Below, piece after piece: positions 1-8,123 of a DNA stretch of 35,900 nucleotides. Location of the stretch: positions 1 through 35,900 of the forward strand of contig JAPKDV010000009.1 in assembly GCA_028822385.1 (NCBI GenBank), written 5' to 3'. The notes beneath the pieces were generated by a model. That model ran no database searches and was not told the DNA's origin. It saw nothing but the letters and a program-made list of their open reading frames with translations. The stretch is from Alphaproteobacteria bacterium. Its GTDB lineage: Bacteria; Pseudomonadota; Alphaproteobacteria; UBA6615. A program made the translations under genes and the position numbers. The number at the start of each line of letters is the position of its first letter. The stretch's first letter is position 1.

Positions 1-31
1 AAAAAAACACCCTCAACACGAAAGTGAGTTC

Positions 32-751
32 ATGGCGACCTTCGTTCTTGTGCATGGTGCTTGGCATGGCGGCTGGTGCTGGTCACGCATCGCTCCGCAA
101 CTGCGGGCAGCAGGTCACATCGTTCAGACACCCACGATGACCGGTTTTGGTGAACGCAGCCACCTCCTTACATCCGATGTCGGGCTGGAAACTAATATCA
201 CGGACATTATGAATGTTCTGTTATGGGAGGATCTGAGCGACGTTATTCTTGTTGCCCAAAGCTATGCCGGAATGGTGACCACGAGCGTGGCGGACCGGAT
301 GCCCGAGCGGATAGCCGCCCTCGTCTATATCAACGCCTTCATTCCAGGTGATGGTATTTCCCAGAACGACATGCTTCCAAACTGGCGGCGTGAAATGATT
401 GAGGAAGAGACCTCCCAAGACCCCGATGCCTGGCGGATGCCTGCCCCTTCACCGGAACTGATCGGCGTCACAGACCCCGCAATCGCCGCGTGGATCACCG
501 AAAAGATGACCATACAGTCAGCCAAGACCATGCGCGACCACGCCACGATCACCGGTGCCATCGATAAGATCACAAATCGCACCTTTATTCGCGCTACTGG
601 ATATCGCAACAGCACTTTCGATGCGACCGTCAAAGAATATATGGCGCACCCGGACTGGCGTGGCATTGAACTCGACACGAGCCACGATGCGATGATCACA
701 GCCGCCGACGAGGTTCGAGCAATTTTCGAAGAGATCGCCGCCGATATTTGA
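32..751 (+). CDS. alpha/beta fold hydrolase (esterase-like)
   Basis: ORF starts MATFVLVHGAWHGGWCW with HGxWHG oxyanion region, nucleophile elbow-like AQSYAG, late SHDAM His; SD-like 'aaagtgag' region upstream. Confidence 0.9.
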   Translation: MATFVLVHGAWHGGWCWSRIAPQLRAAGHIVQTPTMTGFGERSHLLTSDVGLETNITDIMNVLLWEDLSDVILVAQSYAGMVTTSVADRMPERIAALVYINAFIPGDGISQNDMLPNWRREMIEEETSQDPDAWRMPAPSPELIGVTDPAIAAWITEKMTIQSAKTMRDHATITGAIDKITNRTFIRATGYRNSTFDATVKEYMAHPDWRGIELDTSHDAMITAADEVRAIFEEIAADI

Positions 752-769
752 GCTGCTTCCAAACGGAAA

Positions 770-791
770 GGGCCGCTCCGAAGAGCGGCCC
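770..791 (-). terminator. Rho-independent terminator on the minus strand
   Basis: Perfect 9-bp stem; minus strand reads GGGCCGCTC-TTCG-GAGCGGCCC followed by TTTCCGTTT (UUCG tetraloop). The T-tract is only on the minus-strand side. Confidence 0.8.
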
Positions 792-838
792 CGTGAGCAG
801 GCTACATGCCCAGCCCGTGGTCATTTCGACCATTGTCT

Positions 839-919
839 CTATTCGATTAGTGAAGGTTGCTCCGCCATCCGAACCCAAGACACTGGGTTGAACATGTTGC
901 CTAGAATCTCACTCGACAT
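839..919 (-). CDS. 26-aa small ORF, MSSEILGNMFNPVSWVRMAEQPSLIE
   Basis: ATG preceded by AAGGAGGTGATC-TA (perfect 12-nt anti-SD complement, 922-933); GGAGG is 7 nt from the ATG; UUCG terminator about 47 nt after the stop. Not in the supplied ORF track (too short). Confidence 0.65.
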   Translation of the reverse strand: MSSEILGNMFNPVSWVRMAEQPSLIE

Positions 920-1064
920 TAGATCACCTCCTTTTGATTGTTAAAAAACAAAAAAACCTAACTCCGGATTTCGAGTCCATTGCAAACAAATTCCAGTCCA
1001 ATAGAAGAAACTGTTAGCTCGCTATCATAGCGTTTTGTATAATAGGGAATTAAAAAGAATGAAG

Positions 1065-2285
1065 TTACTCTGCCGCAACCTTGCTGTAGCGCTCCGGAAT
1101 TTCGAGATCGAAGACGCGAGCTGCATTGTATCCGAGAATGTTGCGCTTGGCGTTTTCATCAAGGAACGGTAGGTCCCAAATCACTGATGGCAGATCAAAA
1201 TCCCAGTGCGGCCAATCTGACGCATAGAGCATTTGTGAATTTGCGCTGATCCCTTCCATAGTCGCGGCCAGTAGAGCTTCGTTGCTACGTTCCATCGGCT
1301 GGCTTGTGTAGAACATGTCACGCATATATTCGCTCGGCAGCTTTTTAAGCAGCGGCGCTTCAGAAGTCCTCATCATGTATTCGTGGTCAAGCCTCTGCAT
1401 CGCAAAGGATAGCCAGGCAATGCCACTTTCTATCCACATGACCTTGAGCTTGGGGAAGCGTTCCGGCAATCCGTTGATCACCCAGTTAGTCAGATGCACC
1501 AGATTGCACAGAACGAAAGAGATCGCGTGCATGGAAATGAAACGGTTTAGCTGAGAGGTGTACTCATCCTGCCAGTTCAAATGTGTGTGGAATCCAAGCA
1601 CCTGTCCGGCTTCTTCGAGCATGGCATAGAGCCGCATATATTCGTTCGAATGCACCGGCTTGTGGCGTGATGACGTAACGAGGAAACCTGCAACACCAGG
1701 CTTGCCTAGGAAACGTTTAACCGTCGCTTCCGCCGCTTCAGGATTGTTGAACGGGAGATAGAGCATCGCCCGGATCCGCGGGTCCTCAGGCAGGATTCGT
1801 TCCACGAGCCAACGATTATAGGCCGTCGCCAGATGGACTTCCATCTCCGGGACCGGATGCATACCCAAAAACAGGAGTGCGTTGGGGAAGACAACCTGAT
1901 AGTCGAGCCCCATCTGATCGATGGATTTTCGTACCAACACAACATCGCGAGGAACATCTGTGTCTTCAACCGGCTCCTTGAGCCCCTGCCCGTGAGGAAT
2001 ACGACCCCAGACATTCTGCCATTGCAGTCCCGGCGTATGATTCAGGAAAGCTCCGCGCTTCGATCCATCACCAAATGCGGACGCAGCATCTCGAATGACT
2101 GGATCCTCGACTAGGTCCATGATCTCCGGCCAGGCGCCGCCGTCACTGATATGTGAATCGATATCGACAATGAACACATCGTCGAAATTGCGCTGGTTGG
2201 CCTGCTTACGCGCATTAGCGAGCAACTCGCGGCTATCAGACCAATCATCAATCTGCGAATAAGTCCGCTTGTAATCTTCACTCAT
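1065..2285 (-). CDS. amidohydrolase family protein (amidohydrolase_2-like TIM barrel)
   Basis: 406 aa; DIDSHIS near the N-terminus, GFHTHLNW, WIESGIAWL, LYASDWPHWDFD motifs typical of ACMSD-like amidohydrolases. Confidence 0.9.
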   Translation of the reverse strand: MSEDYKRTYSQIDDWSDSRELLANARKQANQRNFDDVFIVDIDSHISDGGAWPEIMDLVEDPVIRDAASAFGDGSKRGAFLNHTPGLQWQNVWGRIPHGQGLKEPVEDTDVPRDVVLVRKSIDQMGLDYQVVFPNALLFLGMHPVPEMEVHLATAYNRWLVERILPEDPRIRAMLYLPFNNPEAAEATVKRFLGKPGVAGFLVTSSRHKPVHSNEYMRLYAMLEEAGQVLGFHTHLNWQDEYTSQLNRFISMHAISFVLCNLVHLTNWVINGLPERFPKLKVMWIESGIAWLSFAMQRLDHEYMMRTSEAPLLKKLPSEYMRDMFYTSQPMERSNEALLAATMEGISANSQMLYASDWPHWDFDLPSVIWDLPFLDENAKRNILGYNAARVFDLEIPERYSKVAAE

Positions 2286-2309
2286 TGCATGAAATTCCTT
2301 CTCTCTTCA

Positions 2310-2597
2310 CTACGCCCGGTTCGTCCACATGGCCAAGTCGAACAGGTTGAGATCTGCTGTCTGCAAAAGGGCAGTTACCGTCACAGCGACATCCGTCGCA
2401 TTCATGGTTCCGGGTTCACATACGGGCGAAAATTGCCGTCCTTCGGTATCGACCTTCCTCGCATAGAGACGAGCACCAGCTGTCAGCAGAGCCTGAACCG
2501 TCTCATCCGAAATGTTGGCCGTGTCGTCGGACTCAAGTCGACGCAAAGACTCAAAAAGAGCACCTTCGGCTAGTTCAGCAAGATCAGGTGCGGACAT
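2310..2597 (-). CDS. small uncharacterised protein (~95 aa) between Rieske and amidohydrolase genes
   Basis: ORF starting MSAPDLAELAEG; its ATG overlaps the 3' end of the upstream Rieske gene (translational-coupling arrangement). The track start at 2609 is an upstream GTG. Confidence 0.65.
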   Translation of the reverse strand: MSAPDLAELAEGALFESLRRLESDDTANISDETVQALLTAGARLYARKVDTEGRQFSPVCEPGTMNATDVAVTVTALLQTADLNLFDLAMWTNRA

Positions 2598-3057
2598 AAA
2601 TATCCTCACCGCGCACCACCACTTCGTACTGTGTCAGCCGCGTATTGGCTTCACCGGGATGCACGCCGGTTCGAATGTTAAACTCGAAACCATGCCAAGG
2701 GCAGATGATATGAACATCAGCTTCCACAAATTCGAAGCCATGGCTTTTCTTACCATCGTCAAGAACTTCATTGACCCGGTTCATGACCTTACCCTGACAG
2801 ACGGGCCCGCCCATGTGGGGGCAATTATTCTCCCAGGCGAAGAAATCATCCCCGAGGCGAAATACGCCGATCTCCAGATCGCCTTCCACAACGACGCAGC
2901 GATCCCTATCCGCAATATCGCCTGCTTTCGCAACAAATAACTCTACCACGCCCACTCCCCTTGGAAACATTTGTGCTGTTGGTAACGCACTAGGAATATC
3001 AGCAGGAAAATAGCGATGCAGATGCCCCTGCGCAAGATTTCTAACCTGGTGATCCAA
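2584..3057 (-). CDS. Rieske 2Fe-2S ferredoxin-like protein
   Basis: CPHMGGPVC...CPWHGFEFNIRTG Rieske cluster motifs; true start may be internal (e.g. MFPRGVGVVELF). Confidence 0.85.
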   Translation of the reverse strand: MDHQVRNLAQGHLHRYFPADIPSALPTAQMFPRGVGVVELFVAKAGDIADRDRCVVVEGDLEIGVFRLGDDFFAWENNCPHMGGPVCQGKVMNRVNEVLDDGKKSHGFEFVEADVHIICPWHGFEFNIRTGVHPGEANTRLTQYEVVVRGEDIYVRT

Positions 3058-3112
3058 AGAAACCTAGTTTCCGTATCTATGGTCACAACAAACCAACATC
3101 ATGGAGTTTTTA

Positions 3113-3613
3113 ATGCCGTCAATCAAAAAGTTAGCTTCAGCCCTACTAGTTACTGGCGCACTGGCCCTGTCCTCAACTGCGGCCATTTCCGGTGGCCATA
3201 ATAGCAAAGACATTGTTGAAACCGCTGTAGCAAACGAACAGTTCTCCACTCTCGTCGCAGCCGTCACAGCCGCCGGCCTGGTCGACACTCTCAAGAGTGA
3301 TGGCCCGTTTACCGTATTCGCACCAACCAACGAAGCCTTTGCGAAACTTCCCGCTGGCACAGTTGAAAATCTGCTCAAGCCGGAGAACAAGGATAAACTT
3401 ATTGCCGTGCTCACCTATCACGTGGTCCCGGGCAAGGTGATGTCTTCGGATATCGCTGGCAAGGAACTGAGCGTCAAAACCGTCCAGGGGACCATGGTGG
3501 ATATTGATGCCACTAAGGGCGTCACGATTGATGGTGCCATGGTGACCAGTGCCGATATCGAGACCTCGAACGGAGTCATCCACGTCATCGATACGGTAAT
3601 CCTTCCAAACTAG
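3113..3613 (+). CDS. fasciclin (FAS1) domain secreted protein
   Basis: Signal-peptide-like N-terminus ([24 protein letters not shown]), then [35 protein letters not shown]. Confidence 0.93.
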   Translation: MPSIKKLASALLVTGALALSSTAAISGGHNSKDIVETAVANEQFSTLVAAVTAAGLVDTLKSDGPFTVFAPTNEAFAKLPAGTVENLLKPENKDKLIAVLTYHVVPGKVMSSDIAGKELSVKTVQGTMVDIDATKGVTIDGAMVTSADIETSNGVIHVIDTVILPN

Positions 3614-3651
3614 CCCGACCTTGAGGTCTTTTCCGCGTAGTCCCATACTTG

Positions 3652-3687
3652 CGCCGGGCGAACACACCGCTCGCCCGGCGTTTTTCT
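3652..3687 (+). terminator. Rho-independent terminator of the FAS1 gene
   Basis: CGCCGGGCGA - ACACACCGC - TCGCCCGGCG followed by TTTTTCTT. Confidence 0.9.
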
Positions 3688-3708
3688 TCCCGAGCTGAGA
3701 ACAGAAAC

Positions 3709-3891
3709 ATGACAACTGACAAAGAAATTGAAACTGGATTTATCGGCCCCGCCACTTGCCCAACTTGTACCTCAAAAACCGACTTCTGGCTGCAGTCCAA
3801 TGGTCGAGCCATGTGCCCGTGTTCAGCACGTCGCGCGTTCGATCCATCCGAACTGGATTTGGCGTCGAGCCCGAGCAGCGCTGGAAACTGA
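3709..3891 (+). CDS. small zinc-ribbon-like protein (60 aa)
   Basis: MTTDKEIETGFIGPATCPTCTSKTDFWLQSNGRAMCPCSARR...; CxxC and CxC Cys pairs; lies between the FAS1 terminator and the SDR gene. The track start at 3649 lies within the 5' edge of the terminator. Confidence 0.45.
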   Translation: MTTDKEIETGFIGPATCPTCTSKTDFWLQSNGRAMCPCSARRAFDPSELDLASSPSSAGN

Positions 3892-3913
3892 GCACAACCA
3901 AAGTGTTAGGCCG

Positions 3914-4657
3914 ATGAGTATTTTAAAACCTTTCGGAACAGAGCTCTCCGTAGCTGTATTTGGTGCTGGAGGAGGAATCGGCGGAGCCTTGGTGGATGTC
4001 CTGCAATCAGAAACATCGGTCGAGCGGATTTACGCTCTCTCACACAACGAGCTTGAGGGTCTGGGAAAGAAATCAACCGGTATAGAATTTGACATGCTTG
4101 ATGAGGCTTCAATAGTAAAGGCAGCGGCGGTCATTTCCAAAGACGGTCCACTCCACCTTGCAATCGTCGCCACAGGTTTTCTTCATAACAACACTGTTGG
4201 CCCTGAGAAACGCATGAAGGACCTAGGAGGTGACAATATGGAACACCTCTTTCGTATCAACACCGTAGGACCAGCGATTATCGCCAAACATATTTTGCCG
4301 TTGTTCGCCAAGGATCGCCAATCTCTGTTTGCAGCACTGTCTGCCCGGGTTGGTAGCATTTCAGATAACAAGCTTGGCGGATGGCACAGTTACCGTGCTT
4401 CGAAAGCTGCGCTTAACATGGTAATTCGAACACTCTCGATCGAGATGGCCTATCGCAACCCACGTTCCATCTGTGTAGCCCTTCACCCAGGAACCGTCGA
4501 CACTCAACTGTCAGGACCCTTTCAGGGTAATCTTTCGTTCCAAAAAGTCTTCACACCCGATCATTCCGCGACACGACTGCTAGAAGTTGTGGCAGGTCTC
4601 ACACCGAAAAGCACAGGTGGCTTCTTTGCCTGGGATGGACAACAAATCCCTTACTAA
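3914..4657 (+). CDS. SDR family NAD(P)-dependent oxidoreductase
   Basis: VFGAGGGIGGAL nucleotide-binding motif, YRASKAALN catalytic motif; the track start at 3728 is a frame extension through the preceding ORF. Confidence 0.9.
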   Translation: MSILKPFGTELSVAVFGAGGGIGGALVDVLQSETSVERIYALSHNELEGLGKKSTGIEFDMLDEASIVKAAAVISKDGPLHLAIVATGFLHNNTVGPEKRMKDLGGDNMEHLFRINTVGPAIIAKHILPLFAKDRQSLFAALSARVGSISDNKLGGWHSYRASKAALNMVIRTLSIEMAYRNPRSICVALHPGTVDTQLSGPFQGNLSFQKVFTPDHSATRLLEVVAGLTPKSTGGFFAWDGQQIPY

Positions 4658-4679
4658 AATTGCGAAATACGAAAAGGAC

Positions 4680-5105
4680 ATGGATATGGTCGTCAAATAC
4701 CTCGCCGTTTATCTAGCAGCGCTTGTAACATTTCTGATCATTGATGCCGTATGGCTGGGCTTGGTCGCACGGTCATTTTATGTGCAGCAGTTAGGCGATC
4801 TGCTCCGTCCCGAGCCCAATTTCGGCGTCGCGGGCCTATTCTACATTCTTTATGTCATCGGTGTGGTCGTGTTCGCCGTGTTGCCTGCCGCAGAACAACA
4901 ATCTTGGGTAACCGCTATGTTGCTTGGTGCCCTGTTCGGCTTCATCGCCTATGGGACATACGACCTTACTAATCTCGCCACTCTCGCGAACTGGCCCGTC
5001 CTAGTCTCTGTCGTCGATATGATCTGGGGTTCTGTGCTGACAGCCTTCGTTGCCTTGGCCGGGTACAGCGCGGCACGCGTCATGTTCGCGGGCCCCACGC
5101 CCTAG
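4680..5105 (+). CDS. DUF2177-family membrane protein
   Basis: MVVKYLAVYLAALVTFLIIDAVWLGLVARSFY...AYGTYDLTNLATL; four hydrophobic segments. Confidence 0.85.
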   Translation: MDMVVKYLAVYLAALVTFLIIDAVWLGLVARSFYVQQLGDLLRPEPNFGVAGLFYILYVIGVVVFAVLPAAEQQSWVTAMLLGALFGFIAYGTYDLTNLATLANWPVLVSVVDMIWGSVLTAFVALAGYSAARVMFAGPTP

Positions 5106-5125
5106 TGTCATGCCACAAACAAAAA

Positions 5126-5145
5126 GGGCGGCTAATTTGCCGCCC
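5126..5145. terminator. Bidirectional terminator between convergent genes
   Basis: GGGCGGC-TAATTT-GCCGCCC; minus strand followed by TTTTTGTTTG. Confidence 0.8.
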
Positions 5146-5153
5146 TAATCTGT

Positions 5154-6038
5154 TTACAGATTGTACTGGTAGGAATGCGGTATCCAAGAATAACCGTCGC
5201 CATGAGTGTCGATATATCCCACTGACGGAAACGGCATGTGGAAGCCAATCGCCGGCATCTTCGCATCTGCGACCTGCGCCAAAATACGCTTGCGCGAAAT
5301 GATAGCCGTATCGGGATCATCATCCATTCCAAATTTCCATTCCGGGTGGGCAGTCGAGACAGCAAAATGCGCAACCGTATCGGACATAATCATCAGCTCA
5401 TTGCTACCGCTCTGCACGTGATAGGCCATGTGCCCTGCTGAATGACCAAACGCGTCAACTGCGGTCACACCAGAGACGATCTCGTCGCCCGGCTTCACGA
5501 AGCGAGCCTGTTCGGCTAGAGGTTCACAGATCTTGCGGAACATTTCCAAGGTCGGCGGACGATGGGTAGGAATGTTCTCCCCCTTCTTCCAAAAATCGAA
5601 CTCAACCTCGCCGAAAACAATCTCTGCATTCGGAAAGGTCAGGCCGTCACCATTGGTCAGGTTGGCGATGTGATCGGGGTGACAATGGGTGATCACGACA
5701 ATATCGACATCCGAACGGTCATAACCAGCATCGGCAAGCCGTGCATTGTAGTGACCGGCATTTGGCTGGGGTGACTTGTCGCCAAACCCCGGATCAAACG
5801 CGATCAGCTTTTCGCCGGTATCAACAAGCGTCGGCACAAACTGGTGTTCAAAATTTGGAAACGGAATGCGGTTTGCTGTGGCGACGGCCTCAACTTCGGC
5901 CGCACTTGCATTGGTCCCCGTGACAGGGTGCAAATCATCACGAAGCACAAAACCTTCGAGAATGTTGGTCACGACGAAGTCGCCGTGATTGAACTGATAG
6001 ACGGTTGGGCGCGTCATGCTGGGTTTGTTGGCAACCAC
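5154..6038 (-). CDS. MBL-fold metallo-hydrolase
   Basis: THCHPDHIANL (HxHxDH), FGHSAGHMAYH, IMSDTVAH; GTG start at 6038 supported by GGAGG with 7-nt spacing. Confidence 0.9.
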   Translation of the reverse strand: MVANKPSMTRPTVYQFNHGDFVVTNILEGFVLRDDLHPVTGTNASAAEVEAVATANRIPFPNFEHQFVPTLVDTGEKLIAFDPGFGDKSPQPNAGHYNARLADAGYDRSDVDIVVITHCHPDHIANLTNGDGLTFPNAEIVFGEVEFDFWKKGENIPTHRPPTLEMFRKICEPLAEQARFVKPGDEIVSGVTAVDAFGHSAGHMAYHVQSGSNELMIMSDTVAHFAVSTAHPEWKFGMDDDPDTAIISRKRILAQVADAKMPAIGFHMPFPSVGYIDTHGDGYSWIPHSYQYNL

Positions 6039-6189
6039 GTTTGTTCCTCCTGCTTAAATTTAGATCGGCTATATAGCACGTTCGGAACGTACCAAAACCA
6101 CCACACTGTCTATAAATCCATGCGGACGGCCGATTGACAATCACGCGTCTGGATTGAAACCTGTTCCCTATGCAAAAAGGAACGACGTC

Positions 6190-7059
6190 ATGACTGCACA
6201 AACTTCACCGGAAACTCGCTCTTTTGGGACCTCCCTGGGCGCGGAGATACGCGGTGTCGACCTTTCAAGGGCCCAGCCGCCAGCAGTGCTCAAGCAAATT
6301 CATGCTGCATGGCTGGACAATCTGGTTCTGGTTTTTCGAAATCAGTCCCTGAGCGACGACGATCTGGTGAATTTTAGCCGTCAATTTGGTGATCTGGATA
6401 TGGTCCCGGGCTGGGAGCCCTTCTCCCCGGAGGGACATCCCGAAGTTCTCGTTGTCTCTAACGTTCAGGAAGACGGTACTGCGATTGGTGTTCTAGGTGA
6501 TGGCGAAGCGTCGTGGCACACGGATATGGCTTATATCCCCCAACCACCCCCGGCGAGCCTGCTCTACAGTCTGGAAGTGCCAGAAATCGGTGGTGACACC
6601 AGTTTTATGAACATGTACGCGGCCCTCGACACTCTGCCGGACGATCTCCGACAAGCCATCAACGGCAAAATCCTCAACCACGACTCAAGCCATGATAGCG
6701 GCGGTAACCTGCGGCCTAACCACACCATGTTCGGCAGCCTTGCCGAAGCGCCGGGCGCGCGCCACCCCATCATCCGTACACATCCGGAAACCGGGAAATC
6801 TGCCCTCTTCCTTGGTCGCCGTCTCCACGCCTGGATCGTCGGTGAGGGCGTCACTAAAAGTGACGAACTTCTCGACCGGCTCTGGGAACACTGCACAAGT
6901 GGAGATCTGACCTACCGGCACCGTTGGCAAAAAAGCGATCTTCTGATGTGGGACAACCGGGTAACCATGCACCGACGTGAACATTTTGATTCTAGCAGAC
7001 GACGCGTAATGCACCGTACCCAGCTTAAGGGTAATCAGGGCGTTGAAGCGGCCAGATAG
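6190..7059 (+). CDS. TauD/TfdA family Fe(II)/2-oxoglutarate-dependent dioxygenase
   Basis: WHTDMAY (HxD), PxIRTHPETGKSALFLG, LLMWDNRVTMHRR. Confidence 0.93.
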   Translation: MTAQTSPETRSFGTSLGAEIRGVDLSRAQPPAVLKQIHAAWLDNLVLVFRNQSLSDDDLVNFSRQFGDLDMVPGWEPFSPEGHPEVLVVSNVQEDGTAIGVLGDGEASWHTDMAYIPQPPPASLLYSLEVPEIGGDTSFMNMYAALDTLPDDLRQAINGKILNHDSSHDSGGNLRPNHTMFGSLAEAPGARHPIIRTHPETGKSALFLGRRLHAWIVGEGVTKSDELLDRLWEHCTSGDLTYRHRWQKSDLLMWDNRVTMHRREHFDSSRRRVMHRTQLKGNQGVEAAR

Positions 7060-7124
7060 TTTTAGTCCTGTTGCAGGTTGCGGCAATCAAGCACGGCATT
7101 CACGAAAAATGGTTCTCCGGACCG

Positions 7125-7979
7125 CTAGGACGCGGCACCTCGTCGGAGAATGAAGATGTAGATAAACGCCGTGGCGAACATGATCAGGCTGTAGGTGGCA
7201 GCAGGCACCACTGCTAGACCACCATCAAACAACAGTGTTGCGACAGCGATAGCCAGCGTCCCGTTCTGCATTCCACACTCAATTGAAATCGTGACGCGCT
7301 GCCGCACACCTGATGCAAAGATGCGCGCGATCACGTAGGCCAGCACCATCATCAACACATTCAGCACCAGCATAATCAACCCAGCCTGGGTGAAGTAGGT
7401 GACGATGTTTGCCCGTTCCTGAAAAATCGCACCTGCAAGAACTAGAATAAATAAGCCGGCTGAAATTTGCCGCGCCATCGACTCGATCCTGATGGCCGTA
7501 TTTTCAGCGAAGTGACGCACGGCAAGACCGATCAGGACGGGTACGGTCACAATGACAAACACGCTGATCGCCGTACTGGTCACGGACACATTACCGGCAT
7601 CACCGCCCACAAATTGGACATAAGAGAACACAACAACTGCAGGAATTGTGATGACACTGACCAAGCTGATGACGGCGGTCAGCGAGATCGACAACGCCAC
7701 GTCCCCACGTGCAAAGGCTGTCAGAATATTTGAGGTCACGCCCCCGGGTGCCGCTGCAATGATCATGACGCCAAGTGCTAGTTCGGGCGGCAACTCCCAA
7801 ACCATCAAAAGCAGATACGCAACAACCGGTAAAAGAACGATCTGCGCGAGAGCTCCAACAACGAAGTCTTTTGGTTGGCGTATAACCCGCGCAAAATCAT
7901 CGAACGTCAGACCCAAGCCCAGCACAAACATAATAAAGGCTAGCGCCAGAGGTAAGATAATATCGGTTATAATGCCCAT
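7125..7979 (-). CDS. bile acid:sodium symporter (BASS) family transporter
   Basis: MFVLGLGLTFDDF, AAPGGVTSNILTAFARGDVALSISLT, IECGMQNGTLAIAVA. Confidence 0.92.
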   Translation of the reverse strand: MGIITDIILPLALAFIMFVLGLGLTFDDFARVIRQPKDFVVGALAQIVLLPVVAYLLLMVWELPPELALGVMIIAAAPGGVTSNILTAFARGDVALSISLTAVISLVSVITIPAVVVFSYVQFVGGDAGNVSVTSTAISVFVIVTVPVLIGLAVRHFAENTAIRIESMARQISAGLFILVLAGAIFQERANIVTYFTQAGLIMLVLNVLMMVLAYVIARIFASGVRQRVTISIECGMQNGTLAIAVATLLFDGGLAVVPAATYSLIMFATAFIYIFILRRGAAS

Positions 7980-8123
7980 GGTTTCCCCAAAAAAATTTCG
8001 TAGAATTTAACAGACTTTATGAGACGCATCGCGTGGTTGAAAGGGGGCAGTGTCATTGCGTAAATCTTATAAAAGAATTAGACACGAGCAGCAGATAAAA
8101 CAATTTGAGAGACACCCTTAATT

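Noticed and set aside
325-762. 145-aa minus-strand ORF
   Set aside because: Shadow of the alpha/beta hydrolase gene; Ser/Ile-rich, no family motifs, runs through the coding strand
696-878. 60-aa minus-strand ORF MGSDGGATFTNRIETM...
   Set aside because: Different frame from the small ORF with the strong SD; runs through the terminator hairpin and into the hydrolase gene
920-940. GATCACCTCCTTTT, identical to the 16S rRNA 3' end
   Set aside because: Only ~13 nt match; flanking sequence lacks the rest of the 16S tail (e.g. GTAACAAGGTA...CTGCGGCTG). Better explained as the SD of the minus-strand small ORF
1020-1032. CGCTATCATAGCG palindrome
   Set aside because: 6-bp arms with a 1-nt centre, weak and single; no clear role as a terminator or operator
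3173-3715. 180-aa minus-strand ORF antisense to the FAS1 gene
   Set aside because: Shadow ORF; spans the FAS1 terminator and has no coherent domain
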